In this document: one piece after another, positions 1-5,896 of the stretch
Layout of the letters: each line of letters opens with the position of its first letter
Numbering within the stretch: the first letter of the stretch is position 1
Source of the DNA: Chloroflexota bacterium
GTDB lineage: Bacteria; Chloroflexota; Anaerolineae; B4-G1; SLSP01
Assembly: GCA_022707725.1 (NCBI GenBank)
Contig: JAKJAB010000076.1
Coordinates: forward strand, 1-12,842
Direction of reading: 5' to 3'
DNA: 12,842 nt
Notes under the pieces: generated by a model
Database searches by the model: none
What the model was told of the DNA's origin: nothing
The model's input: only the letters and a program-made list of their open reading frames with translations
Position numbers and translations under genes: made by a program

Positions 1-286
1 GCTCCTCGCCTAGAATTTCAGCGAGATGACCACCCACAGCCGGCGAGAGCGTGAGTTTACCGTCCGAAAACGCGCCCGCCCCACCCCAACCATCGAGGAT
101 CGCGCATGGTTTGCAATGCCGGCACGCGCCGCCGCGTTCGCGCAGGGGGCAATGGCGGCGGTCGATGTCATCGCCTTTTTCGAGGATGGCCACACGCATC
201 TGGGGATTCTGGCTCAGCTCCAGAGCAGCGAAGATGCCGGCAGGGCCAGCGCCCACGATCAGCACGTCAAAATCATTCGCTTGCAT
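1..286 (-). CDS. FAD-dependent dehydrogenase (COG2509-like), N-terminal part, runs off the left edge
   Basis: Reading the minus strand from the ATG at 286 gives 95 codons open to the window edge, so the C-terminus is missing. The protein begins with an FAD Rossmann motif, VGAGPAGIFAA (G12, G14, G17), followed by a second strand ending in AILEKG, whose E36 should bind the adenosine ribose. A cysteine-rich stretch follows (C46, C55, C58, C61) and then GWGGAGAFSDGKL at about residues 66-78. I associate this combination with the COG2509 family of uncharacterised FAD-dependent dehydrogenases. A GGGAGG ribosome site lies 4 nt before the ATG. An ATG at 290 is in another frame and closes at once. The substrate is unknown. 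The cysteine set could bind metal, but this is inference. A perfect hairpin at 325-343 lies in the leader. Confidence 0.85.
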   Translation of the reverse strand, partial: MQANDFDVLIVGAGPAGIFAALELSQNPQMRVAILEKGDDIDRRHCPLRERGGACRHCKPCAILDGWGGAGAFSDGKLTLSPAVGGHLAEILGEE

Positions 287-324
287 ACATCCTCCCACTA
301 TGCTATGGATGACAAATACTGTAA

Positions 325-343
325 CGCGAGTTGGCGACTCGCG
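325..343. repeat. Perfect short hairpin in the leader of the FAD gene
   Basis: CGCGAGT (325-331) and ACTCGCG (337-343) pair perfectly around a 5-nt loop. It lies between the tRNA terminator and the FAD-dependent dehydrogenase start. No T-run follows on either strand, so it is not a standard terminator. It may be a leader structure or a protein site; the role is unknown. Confidence 0.5.
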
Positions 344-380
344 CTGCACGGTCGCAGCCGGAGCGAGCGCTGTAGGCTAA

Positions 381-417
381 ACAAACAAAACAGGTCGGAT
401 CAACCCAATCCGACCTG
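381..417 (-). terminator. Rho-independent terminator of the tRNA cluster
   Basis: CAGGTCGGAT (391-400) and ATCCGACCTG (408-417) form a perfect 10-bp stem with a 7-nt loop. On the minus strand the stem is followed directly by TTTTGTTTGT. It sits 5 nt beyond the 3' end of the last tRNA-Arg gene, where transcription of the four-tRNA cluster should stop. Confidence 0.9.
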
Positions 418-422
418 CACGA

Positions 423-496
423 TACCCCCGTCAGGACTTGAACCTGAAACCTTTTGGTCCGCAACCAAACGCTCTATCCAGTTGAGCCACGGGGGC
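423..496 (-). tRNA. tRNA-Arg (anticodon GCG), copy 1
   Basis: A full 74-nt cloverleaf: acceptor GCCCCCG/CGGGGGT, D stem GCTC/GAGC, anticodon stem TTTGG/CCAAA with loop TTGCGGA, T stem TCAGG/CCTGA with loop TTCAAGT, discriminator A. The anticodon is GCG, reading CGC and CGU. A20 in the D loop together with C35 and G36 are the known arginine identity elements, so arginine charging is expected. CCA is not encoded. Bacteria normally read these codons with an ACG anticodon edited to ICG by TadA, so GCG is unusual. The neighbour at 572-645 differs at one D-loop base. Confidence 0.93.
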
Positions 497-527
497 TGAT
501 TCATGATGAACTTTCCTATAACAGTGA

Positions 528-568
528 AAGAAGGCCAACGTTTGGCTTTCTGCCAACTTAGCCTTCTT
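528..568 (-). other. Hairpin between the two tRNA-Arg genes
   Basis: AAGAAGGC (528-535) pairs perfectly with GCCTTCTT (561-568), and inside it TTGGC (542-546) pairs with GCCAA (552-556), separated by an asymmetric internal loop. On the minus strand it starts 4 nt after the upstream tRNA-Arg. Only TTTC follows it, so it is a weak terminator at best. It may be a processing signal for the polycistronic tRNA precursor. Confidence 0.55.
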
Positions 569-571
569 GTA

Positions 572-645
572 TACCCCCGTCAGGACTTGAACCTGAAACC
601 TTTTGGTCCGCAACCAAACGCTCTGTCCAGTTGAGCCACGGGGGC
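572..645 (-). tRNA. tRNA-Arg (anticodon GCG), copy 2
   Basis: A 74-nt cloverleaf identical to the copy at 423-496 except for one D-loop base (GGACA here, GGATA there). It has anticodon GCG, A20 in the D loop, discriminator A and no encoded CCA. It lies 19 nt downstream of tRNA-Ser(GCU). The near-identity points to a recent tandem duplication or gene conversion. Both copies keep full pairing, so both look functional. Confidence 0.93.
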
Positions 646-664
646 TTGATCATTCATCACACAG

Positions 665-754
665 CGGGGAGGCAGGGATTCGAACCCTGGAGGGAGTTCT
701 ACACCCCCTAACTGCTTAGCAGGCAGCCCCGATAGTCCACTCTGGCACCTCCCC
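665..754 (-). tRNA. tRNA-Ser (anticodon GCT)
   Basis: A 90-nt class II tRNA with acceptor GGGGAGG/CCTCCCC, anticodon stem GCTGC/GCAGT with loop CTGCTAA (anticodon GCT, reading AGC/AGU), the long variable arm expected for serine, T loop TTCGAAT and discriminator G. CCA is not encoded. It belongs to the minus-strand tRNA cluster downstream of serS, whose product should charge it. Confidence 0.95.
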
Positions 755-795
755 AGAAAAAATCAAGCTGTACTTGTAAAGAACCAGCTAACGAG

Positions 796-880
796 CGGAG
801 GGAGTGGGATTCGAACCCACGGTGACTTGCGCCACAACGGTTTTCAAGACCGTCGCCATCGGCCGCTCGGCCATCCCTCC
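796..880 (-). tRNA. tRNA-Ser (anticodon TGA)
   Basis: An 85-nt class II tRNA with acceptor GGAGGGA/TCCCTCC, anticodon stem ACGGT/ACCGT with loop CTTGAAA (anticodon TGA, reading UCN codons, chiefly UCA), a long variable arm, T loop TTCGAAT and discriminator G. CCA is not encoded. It is the first gene of the tRNA cluster, about 28 nt downstream of the predicted transcription start of a strong promoter at 915-942. Confidence 0.95.
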
Positions 881-914
881 AGCATAAGGGGAAAACCCAC
901 TCCTCGCGCCGGAA

Positions 915-942
915 AGTATACCACGCAACGCCGCCTTGTCAA
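915..942 (-). promoter_or_regulatory. Promoter of the tRNA cluster
   Basis: On the minus strand a perfect TTGACA (937-942) is followed after 16 nt by TATACT (915-920), preceded by TGG in the extended -10 position. This is one of the best sigma-70-type promoters in the window. It lies between the serS stop and tRNA-Ser(TGA), so the tRNAs need not depend on serS read-through. Confidence 0.82.
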
Positions 943-984
943 CAAAAACAGACCGCACAGGTTTCCAGAAATCTGTCAGGGCTG

Positions 985-2268
985 TTATCGTCGAATGACG
1001 TCGATACCGCCCATCCAGGGGCGCAGTACTTCAGGAACGACAATTGAGCCGTCAGCCTGCTGGTAGTTTTCCATGATGGCGATCATCAAACGCGGCATCG
1101 CCAGCCCGGAGCCGTTGAGCGTGTGCACGAATTGCGGCTTGGCGCCTGGTTCGGGGCGATAGCGAACGTTAGCCCGCCGCGCCTGGAAGTCGGTCACATT
1201 GCTGCACGAGCTGACTTCCAGCCACGCATCCTGGCCCGGCGCCCACACTTCGAGGTCGAAGCCCTTCGCCGCGCCGAAGCTGATGTCACCCGTGCACAAC
1301 TCGACGATGCGATAGGGTATCTTCAACATCTGCAAAAGGCCCTCGGCGTTTTTCACCATGGCTTCAAGTTCGTCGAAGCTGGTTTCCGGCGTGACAAACT
1401 TGTACATCTCCACCTTGTCGAACTGATGCCCGCGCTTGATGCCGCGCACGTCGCGCCCGGCGCTCATCTTCTCGCGGCGGAAACACGGTGTGTAGGCCAC
1501 GTAGTTGAGTGGCAGTTGATCGGCGGTGAGGATTTCGTCGCGGTGCAGGTTGGTGATGGCGACCTCGGCGGTGGGCAAGAGCCACAGGTCGTCCTCCACG
1601 TCGTGGTAGAGGTTGTTCTCGAACTTAGGCAGTTGTCCAGCCCCCACCAGCATCTCACGCTTGACGACGAACGGCAAGTACACCTCGGTGTAGCCATTCT
1701 GCCGCGTCTGCACATCCAGCATCCAAAAAATGACGGCGCGCTGTAAGCGCGCGCCCGCACCTTTGAGGATGTAGAAACGGCTGCCGGAGAGCTTCACCCC
1801 ACGCTCGAAGTCGAGGATGTCCAACTCCGGACCCAGGTCCCAGTGCGGGATCGGCTCGAAGCCTGCCGCCGCGAAGTCGCGCCGCTCGCCCCAGTAGCGC
1901 AAGACCACGTTGGCGCTTTCGTCTGGTCCCAGCGGCACGCTCTCGTGGGGGATGTTTGGCAACCACATCTGCTTCTCCTCGAAGGCGACCTCAACGTCGC
2001 GCAGCTTCTCTTCCAATGCCGCCAATTGCTCGCCCACGTCACGCATCTCCGCAATGCGCGCCTGACGCGCGTCCTTGTCCTGCATCCGCCCGATCTCTTT
2101 GGAGACGCGATTGCGCTCCGCGCGCAGTGTCTCTACCTCTTGCAGCATCTCGCGGCGCTGGATGTCCAACGCATGAACTTCATCCACCAGCGCGGGATCG
2201 TCATTGCGTTTGCGTAACGCCTCGCGCACACGTTCCGGGTCATTACGGATTAATTCGATGTCAAGCAT
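985..2268 (-). CDS. serS: Seryl-tRNA synthetase
   Basis: This 427-residue protein has the usual SerRS length and order. An N-terminal helical coiled-coil arm (about residues 30-100, rich in E, R, Q and L) grips the long arm of tRNA-Ser. The class II catalytic core follows, with TAEVAITNLHRDEIL starting at T233, motif 2 around residue 260 (FRREKMSAGRDVRG) and motif 3 from about 384 (GSGLAMPRLMIAIMENYQ). It charges serine onto tRNA-Ser in the cytoplasm. The chosen ATG at 2268 begins MLDIELIRND, the standard SerRS start, and has GGGGAGG just upstream. In-frame extension to 2451 is unlikely because it runs through the promoter. Two tRNA-Ser genes lie just downstream on the same strand, and the lipoprotein gene diverges upstream. 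Confidence 0.98.
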   Translation of the reverse strand: MLDIELIRNDPERVREALRKRNDDPALVDEVHALDIQRREMLQEVETLRAERNRVSKEIGRMQDKDARQARIAEMRDVGEQLAALEEKLRDVEVAFEEKQMWLPNIPHESVPLGPDESANVVLRYWGERRDFAAAGFEPIPHWDLGPELDILDFERGVKLSGSRFYILKGAGARLQRAVIFWMLDVQTRQNGYTEVYLPFVVKREMLVGAGQLPKFENNLYHDVEDDLWLLPTAEVAITNLHRDEILTADQLPLNYVAYTPCFRREKMSAGRDVRGIKRGHQFDKVEMYKFVTPETSFDELEAMVKNAEGLLQMLKIPYRIVELCTGDISFGAAKGFDLEVWAPGQDAWLEVSSCSNVTDFQARRANVRYRPEPGAKPQFVHTLNGSGLAMPRLMIAIMENYQQADGSIVVPEVLRPWMGGIDVIRR

Positions 2269-2313
2269 GATGCCCTCCCCTGTGAGAATAGTCAGGTAGT
2301 CTGCTATCCGTAA

Positions 2314-2341
2314 ATTATGCCACCAACCCCAGCTTTGTCCA
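2314..2341 (-). promoter_or_regulatory. Promoter of serS
   Basis: On the minus strand TGGACA (2336-2341) is separated by 16 nt from CATAAT (2314-2319), leaving a leader of about 40 nt. The leader is too short for a T-box or other large riboswitch. The -35 lies about 8 bp from the -35 of the divergent lipoprotein promoter, so the two are back to back. Confidence 0.6.
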
Positions 2342-2349
2342 GTTACAGC

Positions 2350-2378
2350 TAAACATTTCGTTCTATGTGTGGTACAAT
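2350..2378 (+). promoter_or_regulatory. Promoter of the lipoprotein-queG pair
   Basis: TAAACA (2350-2355) lies 17 nt before TACAAT (2373-2378), and TGG directly before the latter forms an extended -10. The lipoprotein ATG follows about 60 nt downstream. The -35 is only a 4/6 match, so the extended -10 probably matters most. Confidence 0.6.
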
Positions 2379-2439
2379 ACCCCTGGTATGGAGTGCCTGC
2401 CACACTCAAAGATCTCAACAAAACAATAAGGAGGTTTAC

Positions 2440-3516
2440 ATGAAACGTCAATGGATCGTACTAATCGCGATACTGTTTGTGCTGTCGCTCGGCTGCTCGC
2501 TCTTTGGCGGCAAGGCCACCGAAGAACCCGCTGCCCCTGAACCAACATCCGCAGTGGTGGGGAAAACCACACAAGCCCCGGCCGCCGGTGAAGATAAACC
2601 AGTCGCCACCGAGGATGAGCCGTCCGACGAAGAGGACATACCACTTACCTTCGACGCGAACGCGCTGGAAGGATTCAATAGCTATCGTATGGAAATGACC
2701 TGGTCCTTCACCAAAGAAGATGGCAGCGTCGAGGAATTCAACATCCAGGAAGAGGCCACCCGCAACCCGGCCGCGCAGCATTACACAATGGAGAGCGGGG
2801 GCGAAAACATCGAGTTCATCCGGATCGACCAGACCCAATGGATGCGCTTCGGGGAGGAATGGATGCAAACCACCGCGAGCGAAGGCGAAGAGATGGGTGG
2901 ATTTGGCGAGTTCTTTGTCAACCCCGAAGATATGTTCTCCGGCACGGACTCCAATGCCTACAAATATATGGGCAAAGACAACGTGAACGGGCTCAACACC
3001 CGGCATTATCAACTCAAAGAGAACGTCTGGAATATAGGAGCTGCGTTCAACGCCAGCGAAATCGAAGAAGGCACAATTGATGTGTGGATCGTCGATGAAA
3101 GAGACCTGCCGAAGTTCACGGTGCGCTACGAGGTAACAGCAGCCGGCACGTTTGAAGACGAAGGCAAAGGGAAACTCACCCTCAGTTGGAACATCTACGA
3201 TGTCAACGCGGACATCACCATCGAACCTCCGGCGGACGTCGCCGCCCTGCCTGAAGGTCTGGAGCTGTGTCCAGATGCCACCGACGTGATGGTGATGGGG
3301 GCGATGTCCATCTTCTCCTGCCCCACCCCCGTTGTGGACACAGCGACGTTCTACACCGAGATGCTGGAAGCCCAAGGATGGGCCGCCGGTGATATCACCA
3401 ACATAGAAGATATGCTGATGGGCACATGGACGAAGGATGGCGAATCCCTGAGCGTCACCATCACGAAAAACGACGATACCGGCGGATCCAACGTCATGCT
3501 GACGCTTGGCGAATAA
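2440..3516 (+). CDS. Secreted lipoprotein, LppX/LolA-like fold suspected
   Basis: This 358-residue protein begins MKRQW, then a hydrophobic helix and a lipobox ending in C19 (LSLGC), so it should be lipidated and held outside the cytoplasmic membrane. A low-complexity Pro/Glu/Asp/Ala linker runs to about residue 65. The middle part (about 70-265) is rich in beta strands with many aromatic and acidic residues, including NVNGLNTRHY and DVWIVDERDLPKFTVRYEV. This recalls LolA/LppX-type lipid-binding lipoproteins, but the match is by pattern only. A C-terminal module of about 85 residues follows. The ATG at 2440 has a perfect TAAGGAGG 5 nt upstream; in-frame codons back to 2365 would place extra residues before the signal peptide. 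queG begins 3 nt after the stop, so the two are probably co-transcribed. The function is unknown. Confidence 0.85.
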   Translation: MKRQWIVLIAILFVLSLGCSLFGGKATEEPAAPEPTSAVVGKTTQAPAAGEDKPVATEDEPSDEEDIPLTFDANALEGFNSYRMEMTWSFTKEDGSVEEFNIQEEATRNPAAQHYTMESGGENIEFIRIDQTQWMRFGEEWMQTTASEGEEMGGFGEFFVNPEDMFSGTDSNAYKYMGKDNVNGLNTRHYQLKENVWNIGAAFNASEIEEGTIDVWIVDERDLPKFTVRYEVTAAGTFEDEGKGKLTLSWNIYDVNADITIEPPADVAALPEGLELCPDATDVMVMGAMSIFSCPTPVVDTATFYTEMLEAQGWAAGDITNIEDMLMGTWTKDGESLSVTITKNDDTGGSNVMLTLGE

Positions 3517-3519
3517 GAG

Positions 3520-4551
3520 GTGCGGCTAGATTCACAAGAACTGGCATCACTGGCCGCCGACCTCAGCATAGCGGCCATCGGCGCGGCCCAGGTTGGTCCA
3601 ACACCAACCTGGGCCGCTTATCAAGACTGGTTGGTGCGCGGTTACGCCGCAGGGATGAGCTACCTGGCCCGCCCCGATGCCGTGAACCGGCGCGCCGATC
3701 CCCGTGAAATACTCCCGGAAACACAATCGGTGTTGGTCGTCGCTGCATCCTATGCGGGCGCGCCGCACTCTGAGCCGCCGCCGCTGCACGGGCGCGTCTC
3801 GCGCTATACCTGGGGTGAAGATTATCATCGCTGGCTGCTACGCGACCTGGGAACGCTCGTAAAGCGCCTTGCCGAGGCATACGGCCCATTCCCCGCCCGC
3901 TGCTACGTGGACACTGGCCCCGTCCTGGAACGCGCGTGGGCGCACACGGCGGGTCTGGGTTGGATCGGCAAGAACACGAATCTGATACACCCGCGCCTGG
4001 GGTCGTACCTCTTTCTGGGCGTAGCGCTTCTGGGCATCGAACTGGAACCGACGCCAGCGCCTGAACTGCCGGATTGCGGCGATTGTACGCGCTGCCTCGA
4101 CGTCTGTCCCACCAACGCGCTCGTCGCGCCCGGCGTCCTGGATGCGCGGCGCTGCATCGCCTATCTCACGGTCGAACATCGTGACGCGATCCCGGAAGAC
4201 CTGCGCCCGCTGCTCGGCGACTACGTCTTCGGTTGCGATACGTGCCAGGATGTGTGCCCGTGGAACCGCAAGCCGCTCGCTATACACGCCGGCGCTTCTG
4301 CTCCAGCGAGCGCGACGCTTGATTTGCCGGCGCTGTTGACGATGACAGAGACCGAATTCCGCGCGCGTTTTCGCCACACGCCGCTTTGGCGGGCCACAGG
4401 GCAAGGGTTGGCGCGCAATGCTGCCGTGGTGTTGGGAAATCGCAAAGATCCAGCGGCGCAACCTGTTCTAGCGCACGCCGCAGTTGCCCACCCCAGCGCA
4501 CTGGTCCGCGAGCACGCCGCCTGGGCGCTCGATCGATTGCCCCCGGAATGA
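3520..4551 (+). CDS. queG: Epoxyqueuosine reductase
   Basis: QueG reduces epoxyqueuosine to queuosine at tRNA position 34, using cobalamin and two [4Fe-4S] clusters. The 343-residue protein shows the family plan: CYVDTGPVLERAWA with the catalytic Asp at D131, WIGKNTNLI, a first ferredoxin motif (C186, C189, C192, C196) and a second set (C212, C239, C242, C246) ending CQDVCPWNRK. The end (about 290-343) is helical and resembles the HEAT-like repeats of the family. All eight cluster cysteines are present. The start is GTG at 3520, only 3 nt after the lipoprotein stop; the purine-rich AAGAGG overlaps it, so initiation probably depends on ribosomes arriving from upstream. No convincing plus-strand terminator follows; the gene converges on the alpha-oxoamine synthase gene. 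Confidence 0.95.
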   Translation: MRLDSQELASLAADLSIAAIGAAQVGPTPTWAAYQDWLVRGYAAGMSYLARPDAVNRRADPREILPETQSVLVVAASYAGAPHSEPPPLHGRVSRYTWGEDYHRWLLRDLGTLVKRLAEAYGPFPARCYVDTGPVLERAWAHTAGLGWIGKNTNLIHPRLGSYLFLGVALLGIELEPTPAPELPDCGDCTRCLDVCPTNALVAPGVLDARRCIAYLTVEHRDAIPEDLRPLLGDYVFGCDTCQDVCPWNRKPLAIHAGASAPASATLDLPALLTMTETEFRARFRHTPLWRATGQGLARNAAVVLGNRKDPAAQPVLAHAAVAHPSALVREHAAWALDRLPPE

Positions 4552-4554
4552 ACT

Positions 4555-4580
4555 GCGAATCGCGCCAATCTACGCGAATC
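4555..4580. repeat. Pair of GCGAATC direct repeats after queG
   Basis: GCGAATC occurs at 4555-4561 and 4574-4580, 19 nt apart, in the gap between two convergent genes. It is a short and weak signal, noted because other gaps in the window carry similar short-oligomer repeats. Confidence 0.3.
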
Positions 4581-4600
4581 TTCCTCCAAAGTATGACGAC

Positions 4601-4638
4601 AAAAAAACGACGAACCGGAAAAATCTCCCGGTCCGTCG
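4601..4638 (-). terminator. Terminator of the alpha-oxoamine synthase gene
   Basis: On the minus strand an 11-bp stem (4628-4638 with 4608-4618, one G-U pair) with a 9-nt loop is followed directly by seven T residues (4601-4607). It lies 36 nt after the stop codon. On the plus strand the stem has an A-C mismatch and no T-run, so it is one-directional. Confidence 0.93.
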
Positions 4639-4674
4639 CCGAAAAGCTGATCGCTGCAAGCTGACGGCCGACAG

Positions 4675-5824
4675 CTAGATCACCCCCAACTCCTTACCTA
4701 CCTTCTCGAAGATGGTCAGCACCTTCTCCAACTGCTCGTCGGTGTGCGTCGCCATATAGCTGGTGCGCAGCAGGGTCTGGTTCTGCGGCACGGCGGGCGG
4801 GAGGACGACGTTGGTGTAGACGCCGTTGTCGAAGAGCGTCTTCCAGAATTGCAATGCTTTGATATCCTCGCCGATGACCACCGGAATGATAGGCGTCTCG
4901 GTCACGCCGATGTTGAAGCCCAGTTCGCGGTAGCGCTTGCGCATAAACGCGCCGATCTCGTTCAAGCGCGCCACACGCTCCGGCTCCTCATGCATAATTT
5001 CCAGCGCCGCCATCGCTGCTGCCGCGTTAGCTGGGGGGATGCTGGCGCTGAAGATGAGCGAGCGGGCGTGGTGCTGGATGTAGTCGATCACGCAATCGTC
5101 GCCGGCAATGAAGCCGCCGAGTGAGGCGAACGACTTGCTGAACGTCCCCATGATGAGGTCCACGTCCGCCGTCACGCCGAACTCTGCCGCCGTGCCCCGA
5201 CCGCCGCCGAGCACGCCGATGGAGTGCGCGTCATCGACCATCAGCCGCGCGCCGTACTGTTTGCACACGGCGATCAGTTCCGGCAGTGGGGCGATATCGC
5301 CGCCCATGCTGTACACGCCATCGACGATGACCAGCCGCCCACCCCTATCGGGCAGCGAAGCCAGCACGCGTTCCAGGCCTTCCAGATCGTTGTGCGGGAA
5401 GCGCTTCATCGTCCCAAAAGAAAGCCGGCAGCCATCGACGATGCTGGCATGATCGTCCTTATCGGTAATGGCGAAATCGTCCCGCGCCACCAGCGACGCT
5501 ATCGTGCCCAGGTTGACTTGATAACCGGTGCTGAACACGAGGGCGCGTTCTTTGCCCACCCACTCAGCCAAGCGTGCCGTTGAGGAACCGCGAGCCGGTG
5601 CAGCTCGTGCCATACGTTTTGATCGCGTCGAGTGTGGCCTGGCGCACTTTGGGGTGCATCGTCAGCCCCAGATAGTTGTTGGAGCCGATCATGATAAGAT
5701 GATGGTCACCGATACGCGCTTCTGAACCTTCGTTGTTGGTCAATGGAATAAAATAAGGATAAAGTCCTGTCTCACGAATATCGTTTGCAGTCGTAAAAGC
5801 CTCGCACTTCTCGAAAATATCCAT
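4675..5824 (-). pseudogene. Alpha-oxoamine synthase (serine palmitoyltransferase/KBL-like), split by an internal deletion
   Basis: Members of this PLP family condense an amino acid with an acyl-CoA (serine palmitoyltransferase, glycine C-acetyltransferase/KBL, BioF). The N-terminal part begins at 5824 after AAGGAGG and reads MDIFEKC, GLYPYF, GSNNYLGLT and GTSCTGSRFLNGTL, then stops at 5564-5566. The rest continues in another frame from about 5574 as RLAEWVGKERALVFSTGYQ to the stop at 4675, keeping DHASIVDG, DDAHSIGVLG and the PLP lysine in GTFSKSFASLGGF (codon 5134-5136). From family memory about nine residues (LxxHxELEx) are missing between NGT and RLAEW. The 1150-nt length plus 29 nt gives 393 codons, close to the usual size. 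The GSRFLNGT signature favours a serine-palmitoyltransferase type over KBL. It has its own promoter and terminator, and the rest is undamaged, so this is a very recent lesion or an assembly error. Confidence 0.9.
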
Positions 5825-5844
5825 ACGTTACCGCCTCCTTTTGA

Positions 5845-5874
5845 TAGAATGGATGCATACACTCCCCCATTCTA
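5845..5874. promoter_or_regulatory. Inverted repeat over the -10, operator candidate
   Basis: TAGAATGG (5845-5852) and CCATTCTA (5867-5874) are a perfect 8-bp inverted repeat with a 14-nt spacer that contains ATGCAT. One arm includes the -10 of the minus-strand promoter at 5869-5896, and the other lies in the early transcribed region. That placement suits a dimeric repressor, but no binding protein can be named. Confidence 0.45.
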
Positions 5875-5896
5875 AGGGCTTAAACCTCGATGTCAA
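5869..5896 (-). promoter_or_regulatory. Promoter of the alpha-oxoamine synthase gene
   Basis: A perfect TTGACA (5891-5896) and TAGAAT (5869-5874) are spaced by 16 nt on the minus strand. The -35 overlaps the TGA stop of the upstream GNAT gene (5893-5895). The start codon lies about 38 nt downstream of the expected transcription start. Confidence 0.75.

Noticed and set aside
755..795. AGCTG/CAGCT stem and T-run between the two tRNA-Ser genes
   Set aside because: A 5-bp stem with a long loop is too weak to call a terminator inside a tRNA cluster.
945..980. Possible serS terminator (ACAGA/TCTGT followed by TTTTT on the minus strand)
   Set aside because: The stem is only 5 bp with a loop of about 19 nt and no inner pairing. 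It may still act weakly but is not supported well enough to annotate.
1123..1746. Plus-strand frame opposite serS
   Set aside because: It is an antisense shadow; SerRS motifs 2 and 3 lie on the other strand in this stretch.
2269..2310. T-box riboswitch upstream of serS
   Set aside because: The leader after the predicted promoter is only about 40 nt and lacks a T-box motif or antiterminator.
2269..2451. In-frame N-terminal extension of serS
   Set aside because: The extension would cross the serS promoter and has no family similarity; MLDIELIRND at 2268 is the standard start.
2461..3375. Long minus-strand frame opposite the lipoprotein gene
   Set aside because: It lies antisense to a gene with a lipobox and perfect ribosome site, has no start signal of its own, and its translation shows no recognisable motif.
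5564..5613. Programmed frameshift in the alpha-oxoamine synthase gene
   Set aside because: There is no slippery heptamer at the junction, and about nine conserved residues are missing, which a frameshift would not remove; a deletion explains both.
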